Origin: an uncultured Clostridia bacterium
Lineage (GTDB): Bacteria > Bacillota > Clostridia > Oscillospirales > Acutalibacteraceae
Length of the DNA stretch: 64,000 bases
Assembly (NCBI GenBank): GCA_947166625.1
Contig: CAMVEX010000011.1
Location: forward strand, 18,611 to 82,610
Reading direction: 5' to 3'
The notes beneath the pieces were generated by a model. That model worked only from the letters and a program-made list of their open reading frames with translations. It was not told the DNA's origin and ran no database searches. Positions within the stretch are counted from its first letter, which is position 1. The number at the start of each line of letters is the position of its first letter. Shown here one piece after another: positions 18,685-29,368 of this stretch. The position numbers were made by a program, and so were the translations under genes.

Positions 18685-21600
18685 TCAGTAAGAGATTTTA
18701 AGGGTCTTGATCTCAAACGGCTTGAATGTGAATACGGATGAATCCGCCTCGCACTTGACCTCTTCAAGCATATTTGTTATCTCGACCTTCTTTGCGCCGT
18801 CAAAAATGCTGACGGGGCATGAGGTGTAAGTACCCTCGGCTTCATAAAGCCTTGCAATAAATGCTTTTTCACTGTCCTCGCAGGGTTTTATCGACTCGAC
18901 TATGATATTGTCGCAGGCGGGTACGATGAGAGGAGTGAGTTTATAATCGGCAGAGCCCGTAACGCAGGGAACATTCAGCTCATAAGCGGGCTGAATGACG
19001 CTGCCGGCGCTGAAGCCGCCGCTGTGGGGCATAAAGGAATAAACCGTCTTATGAAGGCCGTGGTCGCCCGTAAAATCGGGTCTTGTGCCGCCCTTATGGA
19101 GCGACAGGCGGAGGTTTCCTCCCTCGGCGCTGATGGCATATTTGCCGTCATTCAGGATCGAAACGCCGAATCTCGTTTCGGAAAGGTCGGTGTATTTGTG
19201 GTTTACCACCTCAAACTTCGCCTTCTCGACGGAGTTGTTTCTCGTGGTGGGTCTGAGAACATTGCCGTATTGGATCTCAAAACGGGCAAAATCGCTCTGA
19301 ACGGTCGTGTCAAACGCCGTCTTGAGGAATCTGTGATCGTCATTCCAATTCATCAGGGTATCAAATCTGATCTCGGATCTGTCGGCAAAAATTATCATAT
19401 CCTGACGGATCGAGGATTTGGGAGAGATGCTGTATTCGCTTCTGATGATAACTGCCGCCTCGCCCTGAGAAATTATCTTTCTCTCGAGGAGCTTTGAGGT
19501 ATCTCTGAATTTCAGCTCAAGATCGGCGTCTATATCCCAGTTATCCCATGAATTGGGCAGATCCTCAGCCATGATGAAGGTGTTGAGCGCGTAGCCGTCC
19601 TTTGATCTGAGCTCCCTGCCCGTCGCCTTGTCGATATAGGAGGAGATATATCCTTTAGCGTCAAATACGATATCCGCGTAGGCGGTGGAAACGGAATTAT
19701 CGCTGACTTTTATCTCGCCGTCATCCGGGCATTCACCCTGAATGAGGTTGATGACTATGCTAGAGAATGCGGGCACAGTAATGCCTGAGAGAATGAGGAT
19801 ATCCCTGCCGTCAAGGTCGGTATATCTCTGCTGTTTGCAATCGCAATCCGCCTTGAGCCCTTTTTCGCACTCGATGAAAATAGGATCGTTTCTGTCGAAT
19901 GAAAGAGTATTGGTGACCGAAACGCTCTTTGTTCCCTTGCCGACCGCCTTACCGATAAGCTCTTTGGCGCAGGAAATGACCTTGCCCGTCTGTTCGAGAG
20001 AGAGACGGTGGGCGGAGGGGATGCAGGTGCCGGGAAGGAGATCGTGGAACTGATTGAGCAGCAGATCCTCCCAGAGAGGATGCGTCAGCTCATCGGATGC
20101 GGCAACGCCACCGACGACCGCTCCCGCCACGGTAAACAGCTCAAGATCGCGCAGGGCAAGCTCCGCTTTCCTGTTATTGCGCTTGATATTATGCTGATTG
20201 GTCAGGGTGCCTCTGTGAAGCTCAAGATAAAGCTCGCCCTTGTAGGTCGAGGGATTTTTGACATCTTTTTCGAGCTTCTTCATAAAATTGCCGACTCTCA
20301 TATGCTCCGATTTCGGGAGCCCGTTGAGGTCTTTGATCCTGCGTGACATTTCGACCATTTCAAACATCGGTCCGCCGCCGCCGTCGCCGTAGCCGTAGGC
20401 AATCAGGCGCTCTTTGGTAACGCTTCTTTCTTTGAGCGATTGACCGTGAGTATTGGGCCCGTCAACAACATGGTTTATATCCTCGGGGCAGGGCCACATA
20501 TGAGTTTTGTTAAAGTGGGTAAATACCTTGGTGCCGTCTATACCCTCCCACCAAAAGGTGTCATACGGGAAAATGTTGGTATCGTTCCAATCTATCTTTG
20601 TGGTGCAGAAATAATCGACGTCACAGCCCTTCATTATCTGAGGGATAGCCGCACTGTAGCCGAAGGTATCGGGCAGCCAGAAGGTGTTTGAAGTGAAATT
20701 GAAATGCTTTCTCGTAAATCTCTGACCCCAGAGGAACTGCCTTATCATGGATTCGCCCGAGGTGATGTTGCAGTCACACTCAACCCATACGCCGCCGTTG
20801 GGCTCATATCTGCCCTCGGCAACCTTTTCTTTGATACGGTTGAAAAGGGACGGATAATGCTTTAGAAGCATATTGCCGTGGCAGGCGGATGACTGGACAA
20901 ACATATATTCGGGATACTGCTCCATAAGCGAGAGCTGATTTGAATAAGTCCTCGCGCACTTTTTGATGGTTTCCGTCGATTTCCAGAGCCACGCGGTATC
21001 CATGTGGGAATGGCCGATCAATGCAGCAAACGGAGCTTCTGGGCCGTTTTTGACGGCGAGCACCTCTTTGAGGAAGGGATGAGCCTGCCTGAGAGCCTCT
21101 CTGAAGGTCTCATCATCCGTATCTTCGTATGAATAATAAACTCTCTTATGCACCTCAAGCAGAGCGTTGATGATGTCGCCCTTTCTGAAGGATTCTTTCG
21201 GCAGAGCCTCATAAAGCTCGTTTGCCGTCATAAGATCGAAGTAAAAATCATTTATGAGCTCGTCTTTTGTGCAGATATCAATTCCTTCGTAAGTATATCT
21301 GTAATCGAGGACGGGTCTGTTTTCAAGAGGAGCGCAGCCCTTATATGAATGACCCGAATAGACCTCAATGGCTATTGAAATTTTTTCGCCCGCTTTCGCA
21401 TTCTTTCTGAGCAGGTCGCAGTAATGATTGCCGTGACCCGTAAACACGATCTTGGTATTGAAAGTGCCGAAAGGCTCACCGTTTACCCAGAGCAGAGATT
21501 CATACCCCTTGGTATGAGGCATTATGAACAGATCTTTGCCGTCAAGCTCTGCGGGGACGGTATATTCCGCCTTAAACCAGCAAAATGTTTCCTCTCCTCC

Positions 21601-21786
21601 CCATTCGGAGCCGACGGGAGCGGGGATAAACAGCGAATCATCTGGAATTTCATAAAGCCGCTCGGCGGTTTCATATTTGATTATGTCGCCGATCTTATCC
21701 TCCCTGCGAAACAGAAGCGGATCAAGGAGCTTTTCAAAGCGGGTCAGTTTGCCGAACATTCTTTCAATTTGTTTTTCGGTGAGCAT
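18685..21786 (-). CDS. Alpha-mannosidase, glycoside hydrolase family 38
   Basis: 1033 aa; GHSHMDTAWLW, WLPDTFGYSAAIPQI motifs. Confidence 0.88.
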   Translation of the reverse strand: MLTEKQIERMFGKLTRFEKLLDPLLFRREDKIGDIIKYETAERLYEIPDDSLFIPAPVGSEWGGEETFCWFKAEYTVPAELDGKDLFIMPHTKGYESLLWVNGEPFGTFNTKIVFTGHGNHYCDLLRKNAKAGEKISIAIEVYSGHSYKGCAPLENRPVLDYRYTYEGIDICTKDELINDFYFDLMTANELYEALPKESFRKGDIINALLEVHKRVYYSYEDTDDETFREALRQAHPFLKEVLAVKNGPEAPFAALIGHSHMDTAWLWKSTETIKKCARTYSNQLSLMEQYPEYMFVQSSACHGNMLLKHYPSLFNRIKEKVAEGRYEPNGGVWVECDCNITSGESMIRQFLWGQRFTRKHFNFTSNTFWLPDTFGYSAAIPQIMKGCDVDYFCTTKIDWNDTNIFPYDTFWWEGIDGTKVFTHFNKTHMWPCPEDINHVVDGPNTHGQSLKERSVTKERLIAYGYGDGGGGPMFEMVEMSRRIKDLNGLPKSEHMRVGNFMKKLEKDVKNPSTYKGELYLELHRGTLTNQHNIKRNNRKAELALRDLELFTVAGAVVGGVAASDELTHPLWEDLLLNQFHDLLPGTCIPSAHRLSLEQTGKVISCAKELIGKAVGKGTKSVSVTNTLSFDRNDPIFIECEKGLKADCDCKQQRYTDLDGRDILILSGITVPAFSSIVINLIQGECPDDGEIKVSDNSVSTAYADIVFDAKGYISSYIDKATGRELRSKDGYALNTFIMAEDLPNSWDNWDIDADLELKFRDTSKLLERKIISQGEAAVIIRSEYSISPKSSIRQDMIIFADRSEIRFDTLMNWNDDHRFLKTAFDTTVQSDFARFEIQYGNVLRPTTRNNSVEKAKFEVVNHKYTDLSETRFGVSILNDGKYAISAEGGNLRLSLHKGGTRPDFTGDHGLHKTVYSFMPHSGGFSAGSVIQPAYELNVPCVTGSADYKLTPLIVPACDNIIVESIKPCEDSEKAFIARLYEAEGTYTSCPVSIFDGAKKVEITNMLEEVKCEADSSVFTFKPFEIKTLKISY

Positions 21787-22461
21787 TCACATCTTCCTTT
21801 CCGGTAATTTATTCAAAGGGCATACGCGCATACAGATTCCGCAGACTGCGCCTCTGCCTATTTTTTGAAACGCGTGTTTCATATATTCGCTGCATTTTTC
21901 GGGGTCAAACATCTCTTTCCTGCCGACTCCCGGCAGATAAGGCTTGCCGGTGATCGCGCCTGCGGGGCAGGCCTTGACGCACTTATCGCATTCTCCGCAG
22001 AGATTATATTCAAGCTCGCTGCCGGTCTCGAGGGGGCAATCCGTAAATACGGTCCCGAGCCTTACGAGAGAGCCGAAATCTTTATGGATAAAAAGCGAAT
22101 TTTTGCCGACGGTACCGAGCCCTGCAAGGCAAGCTCCCTTTTTATGGGAGTATCTGCCCGAATAATTCCAGCCGTCTTTATTTATGCTCTGCGAAGCCGC
22201 GACCGTGATATATCCGTAGCCTCTGCTTTGCAAAAACAGCCCCGCCTGAAGCAAAAGGCGGTCGATAAAGGCGTTTACGGTCCTGTAATGATTGAAATAG
22301 GTGTGGGTCGGCGCCTCGTCTATCTCCGCGATTATTTCGGAAGAAAGTCTCACGGCTATACTGACGCCGTATTCCATTGCTCCGTCCGGGCAGGTAAAGA
22401 AGCCTACATCGCTCGCGCCGTTTTGAAGCAGATATTCTCTGAGTTCTTCGGATATACTCAT
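21787..22461 (-). CDS. 4Fe-4S double-cluster protein, epoxyqueuosine reductase (QueG)-like
   Basis: CGECDKCVKACP, CGICMRVCP; KKGACLAGLGTVGKNSL. Confidence 0.7.
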   Translation of the reverse strand: MSISEELREYLLQNGASDVGFFTCPDGAMEYGVSIAVRLSSEIIAEIDEAPTHTYFNHYRTVNAFIDRLLLQAGLFLQSRGYGYITVAASQSINKDGWNYSGRYSHKKGACLAGLGTVGKNSLFIHKDFGSLVRLGTVFTDCPLETGSELEYNLCGECDKCVKACPAGAITGKPYLPGVGRKEMFDPEKCSEYMKHAFQKIGRGAVCGICMRVCPLNKLPERKM

Positions 22462-23384
22462 TTTAACTTCGCCTCAAAGCAGAGCCAGCCGCCGCTCTCG
22501 TGCCTTTCAATCACCTCAAGGCCGTTTGCCTCAAAGGCGTCGAGCACATCCTGCTCGCGCGGAATGATAATTCCGGATGTGATAAAAACGGCACCGTCAT
22601 TCATATATTTCCCGATATCCTTGCAGAGCATTATGACTATATCCGCAACGATATTTGCGGTGATGATATCGAATCTGCCGCTCACATTATCGGTCATCGA
22701 GCCCTGCATAACGGTATATTCCGGCTCGGTGAAGCCGTTCATCCTTCCGTTTTCCCTCGCGGTTTTTACCGCAAGAGCGTCGATATCCACCCCTACCGCT
22801 CTGTCTGCCCCGAGAAGAAGGGCGCTGACGGAGAGGATCCCGCTGCCGCAGCCTATATCGAGCACCGTTTTGCCGGGAAGCGCATATTTTTCAAGAGATT
22901 CAAGGCATTGACGGGTGGTGTCGTGGGTGCCGGAGCCGAAGGCAAGACCCGGCTCAAGATGAAGCACCGCTCTGCTCCCTGCGTCATATTCATCCTCCCA
23001 CACGGGGCGGATAAGCAGCCTTTCGCCCACCGGCATGGGCTTGAAATACTTTTTCCAGTTGTTTTCCCAATCTGCGTTTTTACAGATGGATTCGTCGATT
23101 TCATAATCTATACCGACATTTTCAAATCTCGCCTTGAGAAACGAAACGGCCTCCTGCGGATTTTCCTCCGGGGATATGTATATATGAACGATCCCCTTTG
23201 ATCTGTCTTTAGCGAGAAGATCCTCATCGATCAGATCTATATTTGCGATCTCTCTCGCTTCCTGCTCAAGATTCCTGTAATCCTCGATATAGATGCCGTA
23301 AGGCACGGTCATTGAAGCGATATCACCCGCCGTATCAATGAATTCGCCGGGTACGGTTATTTTTATTTCGGTCCAGTCAGCCAT
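22458..23384 (-). CDS. prmA: Ribosomal protein L11 methyltransferase
   Basis: EPGLAFGSGTHDTTRQCLE, VLDIGCGSGILS, NIVADIV. Confidence 0.92.
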   Translation of the reverse strand: MADWTEIKITVPGEFIDTAGDIASMTVPYGIYIEDYRNLEQEAREIANIDLIDEDLLAKDRSKGIVHIYISPEENPQEAVSFLKARFENVGIDYEIDESICKNADWENNWKKYFKPMPVGERLLIRPVWEDEYDAGSRAVLHLEPGLAFGSGTHDTTRQCLESLEKYALPGKTVLDIGCGSGILSVSALLLGADRAVGVDIDALAVKTARENGRMNGFTEPEYTVMQGSMTDNVSGRFDIITANIVADIVIMLCKDIGKYMNDGAVFITSGIIIPREQDVLDAFEANGLEVIERHESGGWLCFEAKLK

Positions 23385-23396
23385 AATATACCTTCG

Positions 23397-24362
23397 TCAA
23401 ATCAGATTTACGTCGCCGTCATTTGAGCGGCCGTGGTTATAAAGCGGGCGGTTATCAAGCATTTTTATCTTTTCTGTGAATTCTCCGGGCTCGACCTTGA
23501 AGATCGCATTTGAAAATTCATACATTTTGGCGTCAAGATCATCTATCGCAGAGAGCGCCTGCGCCTCAATGGTCATCGGATATTTCGCCGCTCCATATTC
23601 AGGGATACCGTGATGAGATATGAGCATATGCTCAAGCAGCATTATCGTATCTTCGGATATACCGAGATTTTTGCCCTCCTCGGCGATCTCGATCGCGCCC
23701 ATCACAAGATGGCCTACAAGGTTGCCCCTGACGGTATAATCGCCGGGGACTCCCGTCGGGGCGGAATCTATCTCGCGGATCTTTGCGATATCGTGGAGTA
23801 TCACGCCTGCGCAGAGGATATCGTGATTGATATATGTATAAATCCCGCAGACCGCCTGCGCCATGCGCAGCATGGTGAGAGTATGCATAAGAAGCCCGCT
23901 TCTTATCGCGTGATGAAGCGCCTTGGCGGCGGGCCAGTAAATGAGCTTTTCACGGTATTTTTCGAGAATGACCATAACGAGCTTTTTGATCTCTTCATCT
24001 CTGAAATCTATCACGATCTTTTGGATCTCGTCATACATCATTTCGCCGGGGAGCACCGCCGACGGCACATAATCATCAATCACCACACCGTCTTCGCTCT
24101 TGACGTGGCGCATCATATCGATTCTGAACTGCCTGTCATTATTGAACGGGACATAATCGCCCCTGACCTTGACAAAATCAAAAACATTGAATACAACGCC
24201 CGGCTTCTCATGATAATCCCACCATTTGGCGTCTATATCTCCGCTGCTGTCGGAAAGCTGAAGCGAAAGGTAGGGCGAGCCCTTTGCCGTGATTTTTTTC
24301 TCGACGGATTTTATGATGCAAAAGCCGTCATATTTCCCCATTGAATTCTGAACGAAATTCAT
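23397..24362 (-). CDS. OB-fold/HD-domain 3'-5' exoribonuclease, YhaM-like
   Basis: N-terminal OB-like domain; HHAIRSGLLMHTLTM, GVILHDIAK HD motif. Confidence 0.85.
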   Translation of the reverse strand: MNFVQNSMGKYDGFCIIKSVEKKITAKGSPYLSLQLSDSSGDIDAKWWDYHEKPGVVFNVFDFVKVRGDYVPFNNDRQFRIDMMRHVKSEDGVVIDDYVPSAVLPGEMMYDEIQKIVIDFRDEEIKKLVMVILEKYREKLIYWPAAKALHHAIRSGLLMHTLTMLRMAQAVCGIYTYINHDILCAGVILHDIAKIREIDSAPTGVPGDYTVRGNLVGHLVMGAIEIAEEGKNLGISEDTIMLLEHMLISHHGIPEYGAAKYPMTIEAQALSAIDDLDAKMYEFSNAIFKVEPGEFTEKIKMLDNRPLYNHGRSNDGDVNLI

Positions 24363-24374
24363 ATAAGCCACCTC

Positions 24375-26117
24375 TTAAACAGAATATTTTTCAAAGTATT
24401 CCGTGTATATCCGTTTGAATTCTTCGCTCTTGGTCTTGAATTCTCTGAGCGAGGAATGGATATTTATGTTGTAATCGGTCAGATCGATAACGGCACCCGC
24501 TATGTTGGAGCAGTGATCCGATGTCCTCACAAGATCCGTGAGAATATCCGCCCAGATATATCCGCTCTCTGCCTGGCATTCACCCGAACGGAGCCTGACT
24601 ATATGATTTGATCTGAGACGCTCTCCGATACCGTCTATGACCTGTTCGAGAGGCTCAACTCTCTTAGCGGTTTCGATATCGTCATTCACAAAGGCGATAT
24701 AGCTCAGAGAAAGGATCTCCGATACGGCGTTCGTAAGGATTTTAAGATCTTTTTGCGCCCCGGCGCTGAATGTGATCTTATTGTTTCTCGCCTCTTCGAT
24801 CAGGCGAAGGATATTTTTTGCATAGTCTGCGATCCTCTCATAATCACCGACAGCGCGCATAAGGCCGGTCACCGCGGCGCTGTCTTCATCGCTGATATGA
24901 TAAGCGCTGATTTTAATGAGATAAGTTCCTATGAGATCCTCGTATTTATCGGAGCGCTCCTCATCCTCAAGGATCCCTTTTGCCCTGCCGGAATCATAAT
25001 TCTCCGTCAGAGAAATTGCGTCATTCATAGCCTCAAGGGCAACGCTCGCCATATCAACGGTAAGCAGCCTGCTCTGCTCGATGGCAAGAGTGGGAGTCTG
25101 GAGGAAACGGTCATCCAGCATCCCGCTGAGCTCTTCACCGGTATTGCCCGGAATGATTTTGACAACCGCTTTTTCGAGGAATCCGCTCAGCGGCGCCATA
25201 ATGAACATTGTGATCACATTGAATACGGTATGGACGAGCGCTATGCCGTATAAAGTCCCCGGAGCATTGAATAAAGCGGGGGCAAAAATCAATTTGACAA
25301 TTTCAAACACTGTTATAAGCACGGCTGCACCCGAAACATTGAAGAGAAGGTGGGCGAGTGCCGCGCGTTTTGCGCTCTTTGAAGCATTGAGCGATGATAA
25401 AATCGCCGTGATACAGGTGCCTATATTCATACCCATGATTATCGGTATCGCCTTGCCGTAGGTCATACTGCCCGTCGCGGAGAGCACCTGCAAAACTCCT
25501 ATCGCCGCGTCACTCGATTGGATCACGGCGGTAAATACCGTGCCCGCAAGGAGCCCTACAAATGGGGAATCAAACGCGGTGAGCACGCTCTGAAACTTTG
25601 GCATTGCCGAAAGACCGGATACGGAGGATGACATGGTTTGCATTCCGGTCATAAGCACGGCGAAGCCGAGCAGGACGGTGCCCGTATCCTTCTTCTTTTG
25701 ATTTTTGCCGAACATATAGAGCGCGACGCCTATGAACGCGAGTACGGGAGAGAACGAGGTCGGCTTAAAGAGCTGAATTATCACATTTTCGCTGCTGATA
25801 CCGCTCAGAGAAAGCACCCACGAAGTCGCGGTGGTGCCCACATTGGCGCCGATTATAACATTGATCGCCTGAGAGAGCGTGAGAATTCCGCTGTTAACAA
25901 AGCCGACTATCATAACCGTAGTGGCAGACGAGCTTTGTATCAGCGCAGTGATGCCGATGCCGGCAATTATGCCGCCGGACTTGCTCCCGGTTATTCTGCC
26001 GAGCATACTTTTAAGATTTGGGCCGGCCCTGCGTTCGAGCGCTCTGCCCATAACGCTCATTCCGAAAAGGAACAGGCTCAGGCCTCCGATGAATGACAAA
26101 ACGTCAAATAAGGTCAT
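24375..26117 (-). CDS. Na/Pi cotransporter family protein with C-terminal PhoU-like domain
   Basis: GIGITALIQSSSATTVM and FTAVIQSSDAAIG repeats; PhoU-like C-terminus. Confidence 0.88.
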   Translation of the reverse strand: MTLFDVLSFIGGLSLFLFGMSVMGRALERRAGPNLKSMLGRITGSKSGGIIAGIGITALIQSSSATTVMIVGFVNSGILTLSQAINVIIGANVGTTATSWVLSLSGISSENVIIQLFKPTSFSPVLAFIGVALYMFGKNQKKKDTGTVLLGFAVLMTGMQTMSSSVSGLSAMPKFQSVLTAFDSPFVGLLAGTVFTAVIQSSDAAIGVLQVLSATGSMTYGKAIPIIMGMNIGTCITAILSSLNASKSAKRAALAHLLFNVSGAAVLITVFEIVKLIFAPALFNAPGTLYGIALVHTVFNVITMFIMAPLSGFLEKAVVKIIPGNTGEELSGMLDDRFLQTPTLAIEQSRLLTVDMASVALEAMNDAISLTENYDSGRAKGILEDEERSDKYEDLIGTYLIKISAYHISDEDSAAVTGLMRAVGDYERIADYAKNILRLIEEARNNKITFSAGAQKDLKILTNAVSEILSLSYIAFVNDDIETAKRVEPLEQVIDGIGERLRSNHIVRLRSGECQAESGYIWADILTDLVRTSDHCSNIAGAVIDLTDYNINIHSSLREFKTKSEEFKRIYTEYFEKYSV

Positions 26118-26374
26118 ATATGCAAACTCCGAATCATCTGTGTTTGCTCCTAAAGGCAAAGAGGGAAAGAATCGCTTCGGCCTTCGGAGCCGTCATTTTT
26201 GTTTACCCTGCACATCGGGCACACAATATCAGTCTGATTTTATCATATAATATTAAAAAAGTAAATAATATTTATTTCGTCTGCGGCACTTCAAGCGGCA
26301 TATTTATCCTTGCGCCGATTCAAATACCGTGTTATAATCGTGCAGTAATTCTTATGGACTGATACGGAGAAAAA

Positions 26375-27781
26375 ATGAAATCAATCGAAAATAACAACGG
26401 AATATTACATAAATTTATTGGCGACAGAGCGTTTTACAAGCGGGTGCTCGCCGTAGCCGTGCCCATAATGGTGCAGAGCGGCATCACGAATTTCGTAAGC
26501 CTGCTCGATAATATCATGGTCGGCAGAGTGGGCACGGAGCAAATGAGCGGCGTCGCGATAGTGAATCAGCTTTTGTTTGTATTCTATCTCTGCATTTTCG
26601 GAGGCTTTGCCGGAGCCGGTATTTTTACCGCGCAGTATTACGGCGCAAAAGACGATGAGGGCATCCGCCACACCTTCAGATACAAAATATGGCTCGGCGC
26701 GATACTCGTGATCGGCGCGGTAGCCGTTTTCGCTCTTTTCGGCAGGGAACTAGTCGGAACTTATCTGAACGGGAGCAATGACGGCGGAGATCTCGACGCG
26801 GCGCTCGGCTATGCCCTTGACTACATGAGGATCATGCTCATAGGTCTGCCCGCCTTCGCCGCCGTTCAGGTGTATGCAAACACACTTCGTGAATGCTCGG
26901 AAACGGTGGTACCGATGAGGGCGGGAATTGCAGCGGTCGCCGTAAATCTCATATTCAATTATCTGCTGATCTACGGCAAATTCGGCTTCCCCGAGCTGGG
27001 TGTGAAGGGAGCCGCGACCGCAACGGTAATATCGAGATTTGTCGAGCTGTCCGTAGTGGTGATCTGGGCTCACACCCACAAAGAGAAATGCGGATATCTC
27101 CGGGGCGTTTACGCCACCCTGAAAATTCCCGGCAGGCTCACCGGGAAATACTTTCTGACGGGCGCTCCCCTTCTCATAAACGAAGCTCTCTGGTCCGCGG
27201 GCATGGCTATGCTGACCCAATGCTACTCCGTGAGAGGGCTCAATGTAGTCGCGGGGCAAAACATCGCAAGTACCGTTTCAAATGTTTTCAATGTGGTATT
27301 TTTTGCCATGGGCGACGCCATCGCGATAATAATCGGTCAGCATCTCGGAGCCGGGGATTTTAAGCGGGCAAAAGATGAAGATAATAAAATAATCGCATTT
27401 TCGATTTTTACGGCGACTGTTGTCGGCATATTGATCTTTGCGACCTCGCCCCTTTTCCCGAGGATTTACAACACCACTCCCGAGGCCAAAAGGCTGGCTA
27501 TGCAGTTCCTCATGGCGCAGGCGGTATTCACTCCGCAGATGGGGCTGCTTCACACCACCTATTTCACCCTTCGCTCGGGCGGAAAAACGGTGATCACATT
27601 CCTGTTTGACAGCGTATTCATGTGGGCGGTCAGCGTACCCGTTGCGTTTATCCTCAGCAGATTCACGGGTATGTATGTGATATGGATCTTCGCTCTCGTG
27701 CAGGCGGCAGATCTGATAAAATGCATTATCGGAGTGATCCTCGTAAAAAAGAATGTGTGGATGAAAAACATAGTTAAATAA
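26375..27781 (+). CDS. MATE family efflux transporter
   Basis: VAVPIMVQSGITNFVSLLDNIMVGRVG; 12 hydrophobic segments. Confidence 0.9.
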   Translation: MKSIENNNGILHKFIGDRAFYKRVLAVAVPIMVQSGITNFVSLLDNIMVGRVGTEQMSGVAIVNQLLFVFYLCIFGGFAGAGIFTAQYYGAKDDEGIRHTFRYKIWLGAILVIGAVAVFALFGRELVGTYLNGSNDGGDLDAALGYALDYMRIMLIGLPAFAAVQVYANTLRECSETVVPMRAGIAAVAVNLIFNYLLIYGKFGFPELGVKGAATATVISRFVELSVVVIWAHTHKEKCGYLRGVYATLKIPGRLTGKYFLTGAPLLINEALWSAGMAMLTQCYSVRGLNVVAGQNIASTVSNVFNVVFFAMGDAIAIIIGQHLGAGDFKRAKDEDNKIIAFSIFTATVVGILIFATSPLFPRIYNTTPEAKRLAMQFLMAQAVFTPQMGLLHTTYFTLRSGGKTVITFLFDSVFMWAVSVPVAFILSRFTGMYVIWIFALVQAADLIKCIIGVILVKKNVWMKNIVK

Positions 27782-27784
27782 ACG

Positions 27785-27816
27785 AACTCACGGGTGATAA
27801 AAACCCGTGAGTTTTT
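27785..27816. terminator. Bidirectional terminator between convergent MATE gene and nickel operon
   Basis: AACTCACGGGT-N7-ACCCGTGAGTT then TTTT. Confidence 0.85.
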
Positions 27817-27825
27817 TCATAAGAT

Positions 27826-28542
27826 TCAATTCTGGTATCTGAGCGGAAGCTCAAGGCCGTTTGCCTCAAGCAGCGCTTTATCCGTAAGTATCTCTTTCGC
27901 GCTGCCGAAAGCACAGAGCCGCCCTTCATTCAGAAGCATAACCTCCCGGCAGGTATCGAGCACAAGATCGAGATCGTGTGACGCGATGAGCTTAGTCTCG
28001 CCGAGCGAATTCAAAATATTTATGAGCATACGCCTGTTTTTGGGGTCAAGCGCCGAAGAAGGCTCGTCAAAAAGGAGTATTTCGGGCTCCATGGCAAGGA
28101 CGGTCGCTATGGCGGCAAGCCGTTTTTCCCCGCCCGAAATCTTATGATTGTAACGGTCGCGAAGGTATGAGATATTCAGCTTCCCGAGCACTTCATCAGC
28201 CCGTTTTCCGGCTTCCTCGCGGCTCATTCCGTAATTTACGGGCCCGAATATCATATCATCCGAAACTTTGGGCATAAACATCTGATTATCGGAATTCTGC
28301 ATCACATAGCCGAGCATTTTGCGTATCCCGGGCAGATTTTTTTTGGCGACTTCGACAGAATTCACCGTGATCCTGCCCTCAAAGGGCAACAGACCCGTCA
28401 GAGCCTTAAACAGCGTGGTTTTACCCGCGCCGTTGGCACCGATTATCCCGACTGCTGCGCCATCTTTTATTTCAAAATCGAGCGAGTGCAGAGCGGGCGC
28501 GCCGCGATCGTAAGCTACCGTAACATTTTCAAATACAATCAT
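27826..28542 (-). CDS. nikO: Nickel/cobalt ECF-type ABC transporter ATPase
   Basis: Walker A GANGAGKTT, ISGGEKRLAAIA, LLFDEPSSALDP. Confidence 0.85.
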   Translation of the reverse strand: MIVFENVTVAYDRGAPALHSLDFEIKDGAAVGIIGANGAGKTTLFKALTGLLPFEGRITVNSVEVAKKNLPGIRKMLGYVMQNSDNQMFMPKVSDDMIFGPVNYGMSREEAGKRADEVLGKLNISYLRDRYNHKISGGEKRLAAIATVLAMEPEILLFDEPSSALDPKNRRMLINILNSLGETKLIASHDLDLVLDTCREVMLLNEGRLCAFGSAKEILTDKALLEANGLELPLRYQN

Positions 28543-28544
28543 TA

Positions 28545-29348
28545 TTATCTCCCAATAAGGCTTCCGAGCGCCTCGGTCAGGTTAAAAAATCTCGCCGTAA
28601 AGATAAGGGCAATCACCGCCGCTGAAATCAGCCATGAAACTGCGCCTCCGGACTGCGGGCGGGTATATTCAAATTCGCCGTTAAATCCCCTTAACACCAT
28701 GCTTTCATAGAGCTCGTTTGCCCTGTCGGAGCTTCTGAGAATAAGCTGGCCGAGAAACGACCCCCACGCTCCGACGGCTACGCCTCTGCTTCCGGGGGAA
28801 CGCAGGCTGTAAGCGCAGCTCATAACGGACACCTCATCGAGCATAACGGAAATATACCGGAATGTGAGCAAAAGAAGAGATACGAGCATTTTGGGGATAT
28901 GAAGCTTTCTGAGCGAAGCGCATATATCTTCTATCTTTGTCGTGGCGGCAAGCAGGAAAGACGCCATCAGAGAAAATACGCCCTTCATCATCAGAGTTAT
29001 CATTGATACAACGCCGCCGCTTATCCGCAGCGAGCCGACGGTAAAGAGTATTTCCCTGTCAAAAACCGGATTGAACAGCCCGACCGCACATACAAGCGGC
29101 AAAATCATCCTCAGCTTGCGAAAGCAGGTAAAAACGGGGATAAGCGCGAGCTGATAAGCTATCACGGGAAACAGAGCCATCACGGCGAGCGCCGAAAAAT
29201 CATATTTCCCGAACGAAACCGTCACCGCTATGTAGGTTACGGTAACGGCGAGCTTTGAAAGAGGGCTCATACGATGAATAAACGAATCTCCGTGAGCGAG
29301 ATTTTCAGCGCCGGCCAGTTCACGGCTCGCTTTTTCAGCTTTATTCAT
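28545..29348 (-). CDS. nikQ: Nickel/cobalt ECF-type transporter transmembrane protein, CbiQ/NikQ
   Basis: CbiQ-like membrane topology, MVLRGF motif, operon context. Confidence 0.85.
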   Translation of the reverse strand: MNKAEKASRELAGAENLAHGDSFIHRMSPLSKLAVTVTYIAVTVSFGKYDFSALAVMALFPVIAYQLALIPVFTCFRKLRMILPLVCAVGLFNPVFDREILFTVGSLRISGGVVSMITLMMKGVFSLMASFLLAATTKIEDICASLRKLHIPKMLVSLLLLTFRYISVMLDEVSVMSCAYSLRSPGSRGVAVGAWGSFLGQLILRSSDRANELYESMVLRGFNGEFEYTRPQSGGAVSWLISAAVIALIFTARFFNLTEALGSLIGR

Positions 29349-29368
29349 CGAATTTCACCCTCCTTATT

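Noticed and set aside
21865-22911. 348-aa plus-strand ORF
   Set aside because: Antisense to the QueG-like gene and prmA.
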